Under the pieces are notes generated by a model. It was not told the DNA's origin. It was given only the letters and a program-made list of their open reading frames with translations, and ran no database searches. Shown here one piece after another: positions 38,734 through 46,047 of a DNA stretch of 46,047 nucleotides. Every line of letters begins with the position of its first letter. The first letter of the stretch is position 1. This DNA is from Elusimicrobia bacterium GWA2_69_24. Lineage in GTDB: Bacteria > Elusimicrobiota > Elusimicrobia > UBA1565. Made by a program: the position numbers and the translations under genes. The DNA lies in the NCBI GenBank assembly GCA_001799695.1, contig MGTY01000049.1, forward strand, positions 1 to 46,047, written 5' to 3'.

Positions 38734-41103
38734 ATGACAGAAAGCGCCGCAGCCGCCCAGGAATCCACCTCGCCGTTCCGCTTCAACCTGCGCCCGCGGC
38801 GGGGGAAGTTCCTGCGCGTGAAGCCCGAGACGGTGTCCGACCAGGGCTTCTTCGAGGACCTCGACCTCGTCTACCGGACCCTCTGCGGCGTGCTGTACAA
38901 TTTCGTCCCGACCTCGGGCCATCCCGGGGGCAGCGTCTCCTCCGGCCGGATCGTGTCCACCCTCTTGTTCGAGTCCATGGGCTACGACTTCTCGGACCCC
39001 GACTGCAAAGAGGCGGACCAGCTCGTCTACGCCGCGGGGCACAAGGCCCTGGGACTCTACGCGATGTGGGCTCTGCGCAACGAGCTCGTGCGCATCGCCA
39101 AGCCGGAAGCGCTGCCGGCGGCGCAGCGGCAGCTGCGCTTGGAGGACCTCCTGGGGTTCCGGCGCAACCCGACCTCGGCCCTGCCTCTGTTCAAGAAACT
39201 CGGCGTCAAGGCCCTGGACGGACACCCGACCCCGGCCATCCCGTTCGTCCCCATCGCCACGGGGGCCAGCGGCGTCGGATTGACCGCCGGTCTCGGGGTG
39301 GCCCTGGGCGCCGCGGACGCCTACGGCCGCAACGGGCCCCGGGTCCATCTCCTGGAAGGCGAGGGCGGGATGACCCCCGGACGCGTCCAGGAAGGGCTGG
39401 CCGCGGCCGCGACGATGGGACTGGAGAACGCGATCCTGCACGTCGACTGGAACCAGTCCTCGATCGATTCGGACCGGGTCTGTCCCGAGGCGGACTACCG
39501 GGGGCAGTACGTGCAGTGGAACCCCCTGGAGCTGCTCCGCCTCCACGATTGGAACGTGGTCTACGCCGGCGACGGCCACGACCTGCGCCGGGTGTTCGCG
39601 GCCCAGCACGCCGCCGCCGAGCTGCGCAACGGCCAGCCCACGGCCGTCGTCTACCGGACGGTGAAGGGCTGGCACTACGGCATCGAGGGGCGCAAGTCCC
39701 ACGGCTCGGGCCACGCCTTCTGTTCTGACGGCTACTATGCCTCGGTGAGCCCCTTCGAGGAACGCTTCCGGACGCGGCTGCCGAAGGTCAAGGGTCCCGT
39801 GAACGGCCTGGGCGACGAGAAGGTGGAGCGGGCGTACTTCGACACCTTGATGGTGCTGCGCAAGGCCTTGGAGGGCAAGCCCGCCCTCGCCCGGCGCGCG
39901 GTCGAACGGCTGCGGGCGTCGGCGGAGCGGCTCAAGGCGTCCGGCCGCGCTCCGCGCACCGGCGGGCCGAGGCTCGACCTGCTCTATTCGGCCGGCTTCA
40001 CGCCGGACAAGCCCCCGCCCAAGCTCGTCCAGACCCCGGGCGCCAGCGTGACCATCCGGGGCGCGCTCGGCGACATGCTCGATCATCTCAACCAGTGGAC
40101 GAACGGGGCTTTCCTCGGCTGCGCCGCGGACCTGGCGGGCTCGACCAGCCTGTCCCAGTTGAACGCCGGGTTTCCCGGCGAGTTCTTCCACATTCACGAC
40201 AACCCCGGCTCCCGGCTGATCTCAGTCGGGGGGATCTGCGAGGACGCCATGGGCGGGTTCATGGCGGGGGTGTCCAGCTACGGACGGCATATCGGGGTCT
40301 CGAGCTCCTATGCCGCCTTCATCGCGGCGCTGGAGCACGTCCCCGCCCGGCTGCACGCCATCGGCCAGGCCGCCCGCCGCGGCGTCACCGGGGAACCTTA
40401 CCAGACCTGGATCATGCTGAACGCGCACGCGGGTTCCATGACCGGGGAGGACGGGCCGACGCACGCCGATCCCCAGGCGCTGCAGCTGCTGCAGGACAAC
40501 TTCCCCAAGGGCTCGGCCATCACCCTCACCCCCTGGGAGCCGCAGGAGGTGTGGCCGCTCATGATCGCGGGGCTGCTGGCCCGGCCGGCCGTCCTGTGTC
40601 CGTTCATCCCCCGCCCCGCGGTCGCCGTCCCCGACCGGCAGGCCCTCGGGCTGCCGGCGGCTTACGCCGCGGTCAAGGGGATGTACGCCCTGCGGCGGGC
40701 CCCCGGCAAGGCGACGGTCGTGCTCCAGGGCACGGCGGTGGTCACCCTGTTCGTGCGCGAGGTCCTGCCCAAGCTCGACGAGCGGGGGGTCAAGCTCAAC
40801 GTGATGGTGGTCTCCAGCGCGGAGCTCTTCGACCTTTTGCCCGCCCAGGAGCGCGCGGCGATCTACTCCGAGGAGCTCGCGCGTCACGCGATGGGCATCA
40901 CGGATTTCACCCTCGCCACCATGACCCGCTGGGTGCGCAGCGGCGCCGGGCTCGATCACTCCCTGCATCCCTTCCGCGGCGGGCACTTCCTAGGCAGCGG
41001 GAACTGGGATGCCGTCCTCAAGGAGGGTGGGCTGGACGGCGAGTCCCAGCTGAACGCCGTCCTCGAGTGGCACCGCCTCGTCGAGGGCGCGCCGCACCGC
41101 TAG
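38734..41103 (+). CDS. Transketolase-family enzyme
   Basis: 789 aa from ATG at 38734; an in-frame ATG at 38698 overlaps the TATGAT box and was rejected. The thiamine-diphosphate half shows SGHPGGSVSSGRI, AGHKALGLYA, TGASGVGLTAGLGVALGAA and LEGEGGMTPGRVQE...LHVDWNQ, the metal/cofactor motif with GEG for GDG (about residue 209). The pyrimidine half has a CAADLAGST...ICEDAMGGFMAG segment and HAGSMTGEDGPTHADPQALQ, with the usual transketolase order GEDGPTHQ altered to GEDGPTHAD. It is about 120 aa longer than common transketolases. Role: two-carbon transfer between sugar phosphates in the pentose phosphate pathway, or a relative. No symbol is given because the family split is not certain. Confidence 0.88.
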   Translation: MTESAAAAQESTSPFRFNLRPRRGKFLRVKPETVSDQGFFEDLDLVYRTLCGVLYNFVPTSGHPGGSVSSGRIVSTLLFESMGYDFSDPDCKEADQLVYAAGHKALGLYAMWALRNELVRIAKPEALPAAQRQLRLEDLLGFRRNPTSALPLFKKLGVKALDGHPTPAIPFVPIATGASGVGLTAGLGVALGAADAYGRNGPRVHLLEGEGGMTPGRVQEGLAAAATMGLENAILHVDWNQSSIDSDRVCPEADYRGQYVQWNPLELLRLHDWNVVYAGDGHDLRRVFAAQHAAAELRNGQPTAVVYRTVKGWHYGIEGRKSHGSGHAFCSDGYYASVSPFEERFRTRLPKVKGPVNGLGDEKVERAYFDTLMVLRKALEGKPALARRAVERLRASAERLKASGRAPRTGGPRLDLLYSAGFTPDKPPPKLVQTPGASVTIRGALGDMLDHLNQWTNGAFLGCAADLAGSTSLSQLNAGFPGEFFHIHDNPGSRLISVGGICEDAMGGFMAGVSSYGRHIGVSSSYAAFIAALEHVPARLHAIGQAARRGVTGEPYQTWIMLNAHAGSMTGEDGPTHADPQALQLLQDNFPKGSAITLTPWEPQEVWPLMIAGLLARPAVLCPFIPRPAVAVPDRQALGLPAAYAAVKGMYALRRAPGKATVVLQGTAVVTLFVREVLPKLDERGVKLNVMVVSSAELFDLLPAQERAAIYSEELARHAMGITDFTLATMTRWVRSGAGLDHSLHPFRGGHFLGSGNWDAVLKEGGLDGESQLNAVLEWHRLVEGAPHR

Positions 41104-41158
41104 CCGAGATCGCGTCCGGTCGCGACCCCGGACGAGCGTCCCCCAGCGGGCGCGGGTC

Positions 41159-41187
41159 TTGACAAATCTATGTTTCCATGGTAAAGT
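41159..41187 (+). promoter_or_regulatory. Promoter TTGACA-N17-TAAAGT
   Basis: A perfect -35 and a 17-nt spacer before TAAAGT. Together with AGGAGG at 41207-41212 before ATG 41217, this is the most classical expression start in the window. Confidence 0.75.
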
Positions 41188-41205
41188 ACTTTGTGAGACA
41201 AAGTA
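41187..41205. promoter_or_regulatory. Operator palindrome TACTTTGT-GAG-ACAAAGTA
   Basis: A perfect 8-bp inverted repeat with a 3-nt centre starts at the last base of the -10 box and covers the predicted transcription start. It is a fitting site for the winged-helix regulator encoded second in this operon (inference). Confidence 0.75.
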
Positions 41206-41216
41206 TAGGAGGATCC

Positions 41217-41834
41217 ATGGAGTCAGAGCAGGCCCACCTTCTTTCCGACATCCGCTATATGAAGGAAGTGATGGAGCTTTCTTCCCAGCACAAGCTGCTC
41301 CCGGACTGGGCCGCCATCGCGGGCGGAGCGCTGGTCCTGGCCGCGACCGGCCTCACCTGGCGGCTGACCGGGTCGGGGGACGTCCGGGAGGTGCTCTTCC
41401 TCCCGCCCATGCAGAAGCTCCAGGTCGCGGGCCTCTGGATCGCCGCGGCCGTCGTCTCCATCCTCGTCTATTGGGTGCTCGCGGCCGCGGAATCGCGGCG
41501 GCTGGGAGTCTCCCTGCAGTCCAAGCCGACCCAGCTCGCGAGGCAGGCCATGGGTCCCTGCATACTCGCAGCCACGGTGCTGACCCTGCGCCTCATCGGC
41601 GACCGCCACTACGGCTTCATCCCGGGGATATGGATCCTGCTCTACGGGATCGGGCTCTACAACGCCGGGCTCTTCTCGACCGAAGAGCCGCGTCTGCTCG
41701 GCCTCCTTTTCATCGTGACCGGCATCGTGGCGATCCTCGTCCTGCCGGGGTTGGACCTCTGGCTGGCTGCCCTCTCCTTCGGAGGGTATCACATCGCCTT
41801 TGGAACCTATGTGCTCTACCGCAAACAGCGTTGA
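41217..41834 (+). CDS. Multi-pass membrane protein under wHTH control
   Basis: 205 aa, ATG at 41217 behind AGGAGGATCC. A charged N-terminal helix (SEQAHLLSDIRYMKEVMELS) precedes six membrane segments that fill the rest (e.g. LLPDWAAIAGGALVLAATGL, LWIAAAVVSILVYWVLAAAE, IVAILVLPGLDLWLAALSFG). I recall similar proteins paired with small winged-helix regulators in Acidobacteria and Bacteroidetes, but no function is known. The regulator starts at the last base of its stop codon, so the pair is translated together. The operator upstream suggests tight repression. Confidence 0.8.
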   Translation: MESEQAHLLSDIRYMKEVMELSSQHKLLPDWAAIAGGALVLAATGLTWRLTGSGDVREVLFLPPMQKLQVAGLWIAAAVVSILVYWVLAAAESRRLGVSLQSKPTQLARQAMGPCILAATVLTLRLIGDRHYGFIPGIWILLYGIGLYNAGLFSTEEPRLLGLLFIVTGIVAILVLPGLDLWLAALSFGGYHIAFGTYVLYRKQR

Positions 41835-42136
41835 TGAGCGGCTTCATCCCCCCGGAGAGCATCGACGCTCTCATCCACGAAAGGGTGAGGCTGGGCATCA
41901 TGTCGGCGTTGGCCGCGACCCCGGAACTCGCCTTCACGCAGCTCCGGGACATGCTCAAGGTGACGGACGGCAACCTCAGCGTCCACGCGCGGCAGCTGGA
42001 GGAGGCCCGCTACGTCCGGATCGAGAAGAGCTTCGTGGAGAAGCGGCCCCGGACTACGCTCTCGCTGACCGCGAAGGGCAGGGCGGCTTTCGCGCATTAT
42101 CTATCCCAGTTGGAGGAATTGGTCAGGAAGAAGTGA
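41834..42136 (+). CDS. Small winged-helix transcriptional regulator (HTH_34/MarR-like)
   Basis: 100 aa; ATG shares its first base with the previous stop. The entire protein is one winged helix: IHERVRLGIMSALAATPELA, TQLRDMLKVTDGNLSVHARQ as helix-turn-helix, then the wing (YVRIEKSFVEKRPRTTLSLT) and a dimerisation helix. The spacing GNLSxHxRxLEExxYVxxxKxF is typical of the HTH_34 family. It probably binds the palindrome at 41187-41205 and controls its own operon; the inducing signal is unknown. Confidence 0.9.
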   Translation: MSGFIPPESIDALIHERVRLGIMSALAATPELAFTQLRDMLKVTDGNLSVHARQLEEARYVRIEKSFVEKRPRTTLSLTAKGRAAFAHYLSQLEELVRKK

Positions 42137-42167
42137 AGCCTGACCTGAGGGTCCGCAAGGAGTCGGC

Positions 42168-43280
42168 ATGAGTTTCGGTTGGAATGCCTGGAGTCCCGTA
42201 AACCTCGGCATCGACCTAGCAGTCCTCGTATTCTCCGCCATCGTCCAATGGAGGACGGTCGCCGCGCGCCACCCAGGGGGCTTTCCCCCGGCGCCTTCTT
42301 GGGGGGCGGTGGCGACGCTCTCGCGCGTCGCCATCCTCGCGTTGGCCCCATGGGTGTTGGGAGCCGTCTTCCTTGGCGGTATCCTGGGGTTGTGCCTTCT
42401 CTCACGGGTGATGTGGATAACGGCGACGGTGGGAGTTCCGTTGGCGGGCCTCTACCTGATGGCGAAATGGCGCAAGCCGTGGCTCTCGGCGCTGCTCATA
42501 CTCCCCCTGGGTCTGAAATACTATGGGGAGGTTTGGGAGCCCAACAACCTTGAGATCGAGCGGGTCCGGATCGCTCTTCCCAGGCTCAGAGACCCGGTGC
42601 GGCTCGTGCACCTGTCGGACCTGCAGACTGACGACATCCGCCCGATGCATCTGGCGGTCCGAGCTGCCGCCAACGAGTTCGATCCGGATTTCATCGCCTT
42701 TACCGGCGACGTGTTGAATCACAGGTCCCTTATCCCCGAGGTTGCCGAGTACCTGAGGGGCTTCAGGCACCGTAGAGGCGCCTTCTTCGTGACCGGCAAC
42801 GTCGACGGGATCCTGCCCTTGGCATCCTTTTGCGCCCAGGCCGGATTCGAGCCTCTGGATGGGACCGTCCGGGTGCGGCCCGTAGGCCGCAGTCGGGTCG
42901 CTTTCCTGGGATTGGGGATCGCGGACGCGTTGGACAAGGCTCTCTTGGGACGCCTCGTGGAGAAGGCCCAGGACGCCGACGTGCGCATCCTGCTCGACCA
43001 TCTCCCCGACGCTCTCTATATCGCCCGATCGACCACGGTCGACCTTCTCTTGGCCGGCCACACCCATGGCGGGCAGGTCGTCACGCCGTTCGGGCCGCTG
43101 TTGACTTTGAGCCGGGTCCCGCGCCGTATCGCGGCCGGCGGTCTGCACCGGGTCGACGGTCTTCGCGTCATCGTCAGCCGGGGACTGGGGTTGGAGGGGC
43201 ACATCGCCCCGCGTCTGCGCACATTCGCCCGGCCGCACTTGCTCTTGGTGGAACTGGTGCCGGAGCCGACATCCGACTAG
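42168..43280 (+). CDS. Membrane-anchored calcineurin-like metallophosphoesterase, YkuE-like
   Basis: 370 aa; start ATG 42168. Four hydrophobic segments fill residues 1-125, as in YkuE/YaeI-type phosphoesterases that act at the membrane. The catalytic domain has RLVHLSDLQ, FIAFTGDVLN, FFVTGNVDG, ILLDHLPDAL and LLAGHTHGGQV. Two canonical residues differ: the first metal motif DxH reads DLQ, and GNHD/E reads GNVD, so a metal ligand and the catalytic His look replaced. Relatives hydrolyse UDP-diacylglucosamine or other phosphodiesters. Starts 31 bp after the regulator gene, possibly in the same operon. A related gene at 44699 shares the second change. Confidence 0.85.
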   Translation: MSFGWNAWSPVNLGIDLAVLVFSAIVQWRTVAARHPGGFPPAPSWGAVATLSRVAILALAPWVLGAVFLGGILGLCLLSRVMWITATVGVPLAGLYLMAKWRKPWLSALLILPLGLKYYGEVWEPNNLEIERVRIALPRLRDPVRLVHLSDLQTDDIRPMHLAVRAAANEFDPDFIAFTGDVLNHRSLIPEVAEYLRGFRHRRGAFFVTGNVDGILPLASFCAQAGFEPLDGTVRVRPVGRSRVAFLGLGIADALDKALLGRLVEKAQDADVRILLDHLPDALYIARSTTVDLLLAGHTHGGQVVTPFGPLLTLSRVPRRIAAGGLHRVDGLRVIVSRGLGLEGHIAPRLRTFARPHLLLVELVPEPTSD

Positions 43281-43290
43281 GAGGCATATC

Positions 43291-44031
43291 ATGGAAGGGA
43301 TACGAGCGATGTTCAAAGAACTGGACGAACTGCTCCGCGGGCGCAGGACCGGTCAGAATCCCGTGGATGCCGGCGCGGGGCAGATGGACGCCGAAGCTCT
43401 ACTCAAGGCGTCCCTGATCCTGGGCCTGTGCTACGGGGCCTTCATGGGCCTCTATGGCTCCCTGAACGGGAACGTGCTGCAGGTGCTCGCCTCCGCGTGC
43501 AAGGTCCCGCTGCTTTTCGCGCTCACGGTCCTGGTCACCTTCCCGTCGCTATACGTCTTTGCCGCCATGACCGGCGCGCGCCAGGGCCCCCGGCCGATGC
43601 TGCAAGTCGTCCTGTCCGCGGCGGCGGTAAACCTCGCGGTCCTGGCCTCGCTGGGACCCATCACGGGCTTCTTCACACTCACCACGACGAGCTATCCGTT
43701 CATGAAGATCCTCAACGTGTTCTTCTTCATCGTCTCGGGCTGCATCGCCTTGACCTTCCTGCGCAACAGCCTCAATCAGATGGAGGACGGTCCCCAGTCA
43801 CCTCCCCGCCCGCCCCGGGCGGACGAGGCGGAGCCCATCATCGGGCGGGGCGGCGTGCGGCAGGTCTTCACGGTCTGGCTCGCCCTCTATGCCGTCGTGA
43901 GCCTCCAGATGGGCTGGGTGCTCAGGCCCCTGGTCGGCGATCCGCAGGCGCCCTTCGCCTGGTTCAGCCCCAGAGGCGGCAACCCCTTCGGGGATTTCTG
44001 GGGGGCGCTGGTGAAGCTGCTCGGGGGGTAG
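43291..44031 (+). CDS. Multi-pass membrane protein, paralogue of the next gene
   Basis: 246 aa, ATG at 43291 with GGAGGC upstream, 10 bp after the phosphoesterase stop. Six membrane segments follow a charged N-terminal helix with LLRGRR. The last part WLALYAVVSLQMGWVLRPLVGDP aligns with WLTLYVFVGIQAAWVMRPFVGNP of the next protein, and GLCYGAFMGLYGSLNGN with GLFYGVVMGSYCGLSAG, showing an old tandem duplication. No known family. Its setting between two phosphoesterases suggests a shared membrane-lipid or envelope role (inference). Confidence 0.75.
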   Translation: MEGIRAMFKELDELLRGRRTGQNPVDAGAGQMDAEALLKASLILGLCYGAFMGLYGSLNGNVLQVLASACKVPLLFALTVLVTFPSLYVFAAMTGARQGPRPMLQVVLSAAAVNLAVLASLGPITGFFTLTTTSYPFMKILNVFFFIVSGCIALTFLRNSLNQMEDGPQSPPRPPRADEAEPIIGRGGVRQVFTVWLALYAVVSLQMGWVLRPLVGDPQAPFAWFSPRGGNPFGDFWGALVKLLGG

Positions 44032-44033
44032 CC

Positions 44034-44702
44034 GTGACCGTTGCCGGGCGGATCGACGATTTCCTGCGCGGCCGCGGCGAGTTCTCCGCGGAGGGGTCGC
44101 GCGCCCTCGGGCTGGGCCGGCTCTGGGGCATCGCCGCTGCCGCGGGCCTGTTTTACGGCGTTGTGATGGGATCCTATTGCGGACTTTCCGCCGGCCGTTG
44201 GCAGCAGCTGGCCTATTCCGCGGCCAAGGTCCCCCTGTTCCTTTTCGTCACCTATGCGCTGTGCGTGCCGGCCTTCTTCGTCTTCAACTCGCTGCGGGGC
44301 CTGCGGACGGACTTCCGCATCGCCCTGTCCGCCATGACGGCCATGCAGGCCTGCCTGGCCGTCATCCTGGCATCGCTGGCGCCGGTCACGGCCCTGGCCT
44401 ATCTCTCGACCCCGGACTACGGCACAGCGGTCTTCTTCAACGGCATAGTGTTCGCCGCGGCGAGCGTGTCCTCCCAGATCGTCGTCCTGCGCTGCTATCG
44501 TCCGCTCATCGCGCTGGACCGGCGGCACCGTTCCATGATCGCGGTCTGGCTCACGCTCTACGTCTTCGTCGGCATCCAGGCCGCGTGGGTGATGCGTCCG
44601 TTCGTGGGCAACCCGGATCTGCCCGTGGCGCTGTTCCGTCCCGGGGCCTGGGGGAACGCCTACGTGGCGGTTATCAAACTGACCCGGCAGGTGCTCCAGT
44701 GA
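44034..44702 (+). CDS. Multi-pass membrane protein, paralogue of the previous gene
   Basis: 222 aa from GTG at 44034, 2 bp after the previous stop. It has the same layout as its paralogue: N-terminal helix with FLRGRG, six membrane segments, and the WVMRPFVGNP segment near the end. The stop overlaps the GTG of the following phosphoesterase (GTGA). Function unknown. Confidence 0.75.
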   Translation: MTVAGRIDDFLRGRGEFSAEGSRALGLGRLWGIAAAAGLFYGVVMGSYCGLSAGRWQQLAYSAAKVPLFLFVTYALCVPAFFVFNSLRGLRTDFRIALSAMTAMQACLAVILASLAPVTALAYLSTPDYGTAVFFNGIVFAAASVSSQIVVLRCYRPLIALDRRHRSMIAVWLTLYVFVGIQAAWVMRPFVGNPDLPVALFRPGAWGNAYVAVIKLTRQVLQ

Positions 44703-45715
44703 GGGAATCCAACTCGGCACTGGGCGCAGCCGCTCCGCTGCCTGAGAGCGGCTCGCCGAGCCGCGGCGCGTCGATGCGTACCCTGCTCGCTGAACAATGC
44801 CGTCTGGGGCATTTCAGGGTGGGGGAACTTCTGTCGGTGGCGGCCTTCACCTCGATCACCCTTGCGACCATCGGGGCCTCCCTCGCCGCGATCCTGGATG
44901 CGCACGCCTTGCTTCGGCTGCCGGGCTGGCTGTGGCTGCTGATCCATCCGGCCGCCCTGCTCGGCGCCGGCTGTATGGCCTACGGCATCTTCATCGAGCC
45001 CTATCGCATCCAGGTGAGCTCGGTGCGACTGCGGAGTCGGAAGCTCCGCAGCCCCATTCGCATCGTGCATCTCAGCGACATCCACGTCCGTGGCTGGAGT
45101 CGCGTCGAGGAAGCTCTCGGGCCGCGGATCCGGAAGCTGGCTCCCGACATCATCCTCATGACCGGGGACTACACGACGCTCCCATGCTCCTTTCCGGCCG
45201 TTGAACGGCTCTTCCGCGAAATTTCCTCTATCGCCCCGACCTATGCCTCTCTAGGGAATTGTGAGATTCTGCGTCCGGTGCATGAGAGCACCTGGGCGTC
45301 CGGTGTGACCTGGCTGCTTGACGAGGCGGCAACGGTGCGGGTGGGCGCGAATCGGCTGTCGATCTTCGGGGTAAATGCGGGAGATGAGGAATCCTTCCGG
45401 ATGTTGTCTGAACGGGTCGATGACGCTTCTTATGCCGTCTGCCTTTATCACTACCCTGACTTCGTGCCAAACCTGGCACGGTTTCGCTACGATCTGATGC
45501 TATGCGGCCATTCCCACGGCGGGCAGATCCGCCTCCCGTGGCTCGGAGCTCTCGTCAGCCTCTCCCGCGCAGGCACTGGTTATGCCTGGGGATTGTTCTC
45601 GGCGGCGGGAAAGGCAGCTTATGTCGGCCGGGGGATCGGCAGTGAGGGGTATGGTCTACCCCGGATGAGGTTCGGCTGCCCACCGGAGATCGTGTCGCTG
45701 GACCTGCGTCCGTGA
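44699..45715 (+). CDS. Second membrane-anchored calcineurin-like metallophosphoesterase
   Basis: 338 aa from GTG at 44699 (GTGA overlap); ATG at 44774 (MRTLLAEQCRLGHFRVGELL) is an alternative that loses only a polar extension. Two membrane segments (about 45-100) precede the catalytic domain: RIVHLSDIHVRGW (intact DxH), IILMTGDYT, ASLGNCE (GNHE with His changed to Cys), CLYHYPDFV and LMLCGHSHGGQI. Like the protein at 42168 it is YkuE/YaeI-like. It is the last gene of the run, with codon use like its neighbours, although the region 45220-45480 is less GC-rich. Confidence 0.85.
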   Translation: MRESNSALGAAAPLPESGSPSRGASMRTLLAEQCRLGHFRVGELLSVAAFTSITLATIGASLAAILDAHALLRLPGWLWLLIHPAALLGAGCMAYGIFIEPYRIQVSSVRLRSRKLRSPIRIVHLSDIHVRGWSRVEEALGPRIRKLAPDIILMTGDYTTLPCSFPAVERLFREISSIAPTYASLGNCEILRPVHESTWASGVTWLLDEAATVRVGANRLSIFGVNAGDEESFRMLSERVDDASYAVCLYHYPDFVPNLARFRYDLMLCGHSHGGQIRLPWLGALVSLSRAGTGYAWGLFSAAGKAAYVGRGIGSEGYGLPRMRFGCPPEIVSLDLRP

Positions 45716-45740
45716 ACCTGCTTGACCGGCCGCTGGCCGG

Positions 45741-46047
45741 CTACTGCGCTTCGCCCGCGGGGGTGACTTCCACGCCGTCCTGGGTCTGGGCGGGCTTCTT
45801 CTTTACCTCGCGCTCGGCGGTCCGGGACAGCGGCGAGTCGGAGAACCAGTTCCAGGCCACGAACAGTCCCCAGACCAGCAGGGCTGCGCCCATGAGGCAG
45901 CGGGTGACGAAGTTCTTCGAGCGGAGGAGGATGATCCCCAGGAGGGCGGGGATGATGTTGACGTAGCCCCCGCCGCCCAGCGCGAACGACTTGGCCGGCG
46001 GCGGCGGGGCCTGCACCCCCTCCGCGGTCTGTCCTTCCTCCACCCCC
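45741..46047 (-). CDS. Small two-helix membrane protein (5' end may lie outside window)
   Basis: At least 100 aa; GTG at 46043 is a possible start but the frame is open to the window edge. A Pro-rich stretch (VQAPPPPAKSFALGGGG) is followed by two hydrophobic segments (YVNIIPALLGIILL; CLMGAALLVWGLFVAW) and a Lys-rich polar tail. No family recognised. It converges with the phosphoesterase gene, 25 bp between stops. Confidence 0.6.
   Translation of the reverse strand, partial: GVEEGQTAEGVQAPPPPAKSFALGGGGYVNIIPALLGIILLRSKNFVTRCLMGAALLVWGLFVAWNWFSDSPLSRTAEREVKKKPAQTQDGVEVTPAGEAQ

Overview
The window is GC-rich (roughly two thirds G+C by eye), densely coding, and reads as chromosomal DNA of a Gram-negative, uncultured-type bacterium. 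Several traits point to the phylum Elusimicrobiota: exported proteins with a signal peptide, a long Ala/Pro-rich stretch and then a catalytic domain; a minor-pilin cluster followed by a secreted protein with a TTYYPSP motif and a KVGIGT repeat; and hybrid kinases. This assignment comes from recalled family resemblance, not from a search. No rRNA, tRNA or CRISPR array was seen.

Layout. 1-4093 (minus): two tandem, related, exported beta-propeller-like proteins; the complete one ends in an AAA+ ATPase domain. 4223-7902 (plus): DUF1646-type transporter, translationally coupled to a GT-C-like membrane protein with TPRs. 7890-10273 (minus): small membrane protein, truncated transposase N-terminal domain, and a CDF metal transporter with three tandem C-terminal domains. 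10348-14573: an accessory island with a Fic enzyme and an AbiE-like type IV toxin-antitoxin pair whose toxin is frameshifted by a 4-bp duplication; copies of one dispersed repeat lie at the 3' ends of the minus-strand genes. 14557-16107 (minus): membrane class III adenylate/guanylate cyclase. 16167-22967 (plus): BaiN-like flavoprotein, polyphosphate kinase, PPP-type phosphatase, YaeQ protein, TPR protein, patatin-like lipase. A MITE-like element follows. 23256-25584 (minus): two secreted proteins, one with HExxH. 25663-28699: hybrid histidine kinase facing phosphate acetyltransferase. 28776-29026 (minus): a candidate unannotated structured RNA with its own promoter and terminator. 29064-33990: exported cyclophilin, divergent from a receiver/metallo-beta-lactamase fusion, a GYF_2-like protein, three prepilin-like proteins and a secreted tail-fibre-like protein. 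34036-38576: a second hybrid kinase with a zinc-ribbon partner, a second GYF_2-like protein, a small membrane protein and a secreted endonuclease I. 38734-41103: transketolase. 41217-45715: membrane protein plus winged-helix regulator behind a palindromic operator, then two metallophosphoesterases flanking two paralogous membrane proteins. A truncated minus-strand membrane gene closes the window.

Expression signals. Many first genes have a -10 box only 6-9 nt before the start codon, implying leaderless mRNAs, whereas downstream genes use Shine-Dalgarno sequences or ATGA/GTGA overlaps. The most interesting items are the orphan RNA at 29026-28776, the repeat-punctuated Fic/AbiE island, the exported AAA+ proteins with a shared FDGG-type N-terminal module, the leaderless promoter grammar, and the two GYF_2-like proteins close to signalling genes.
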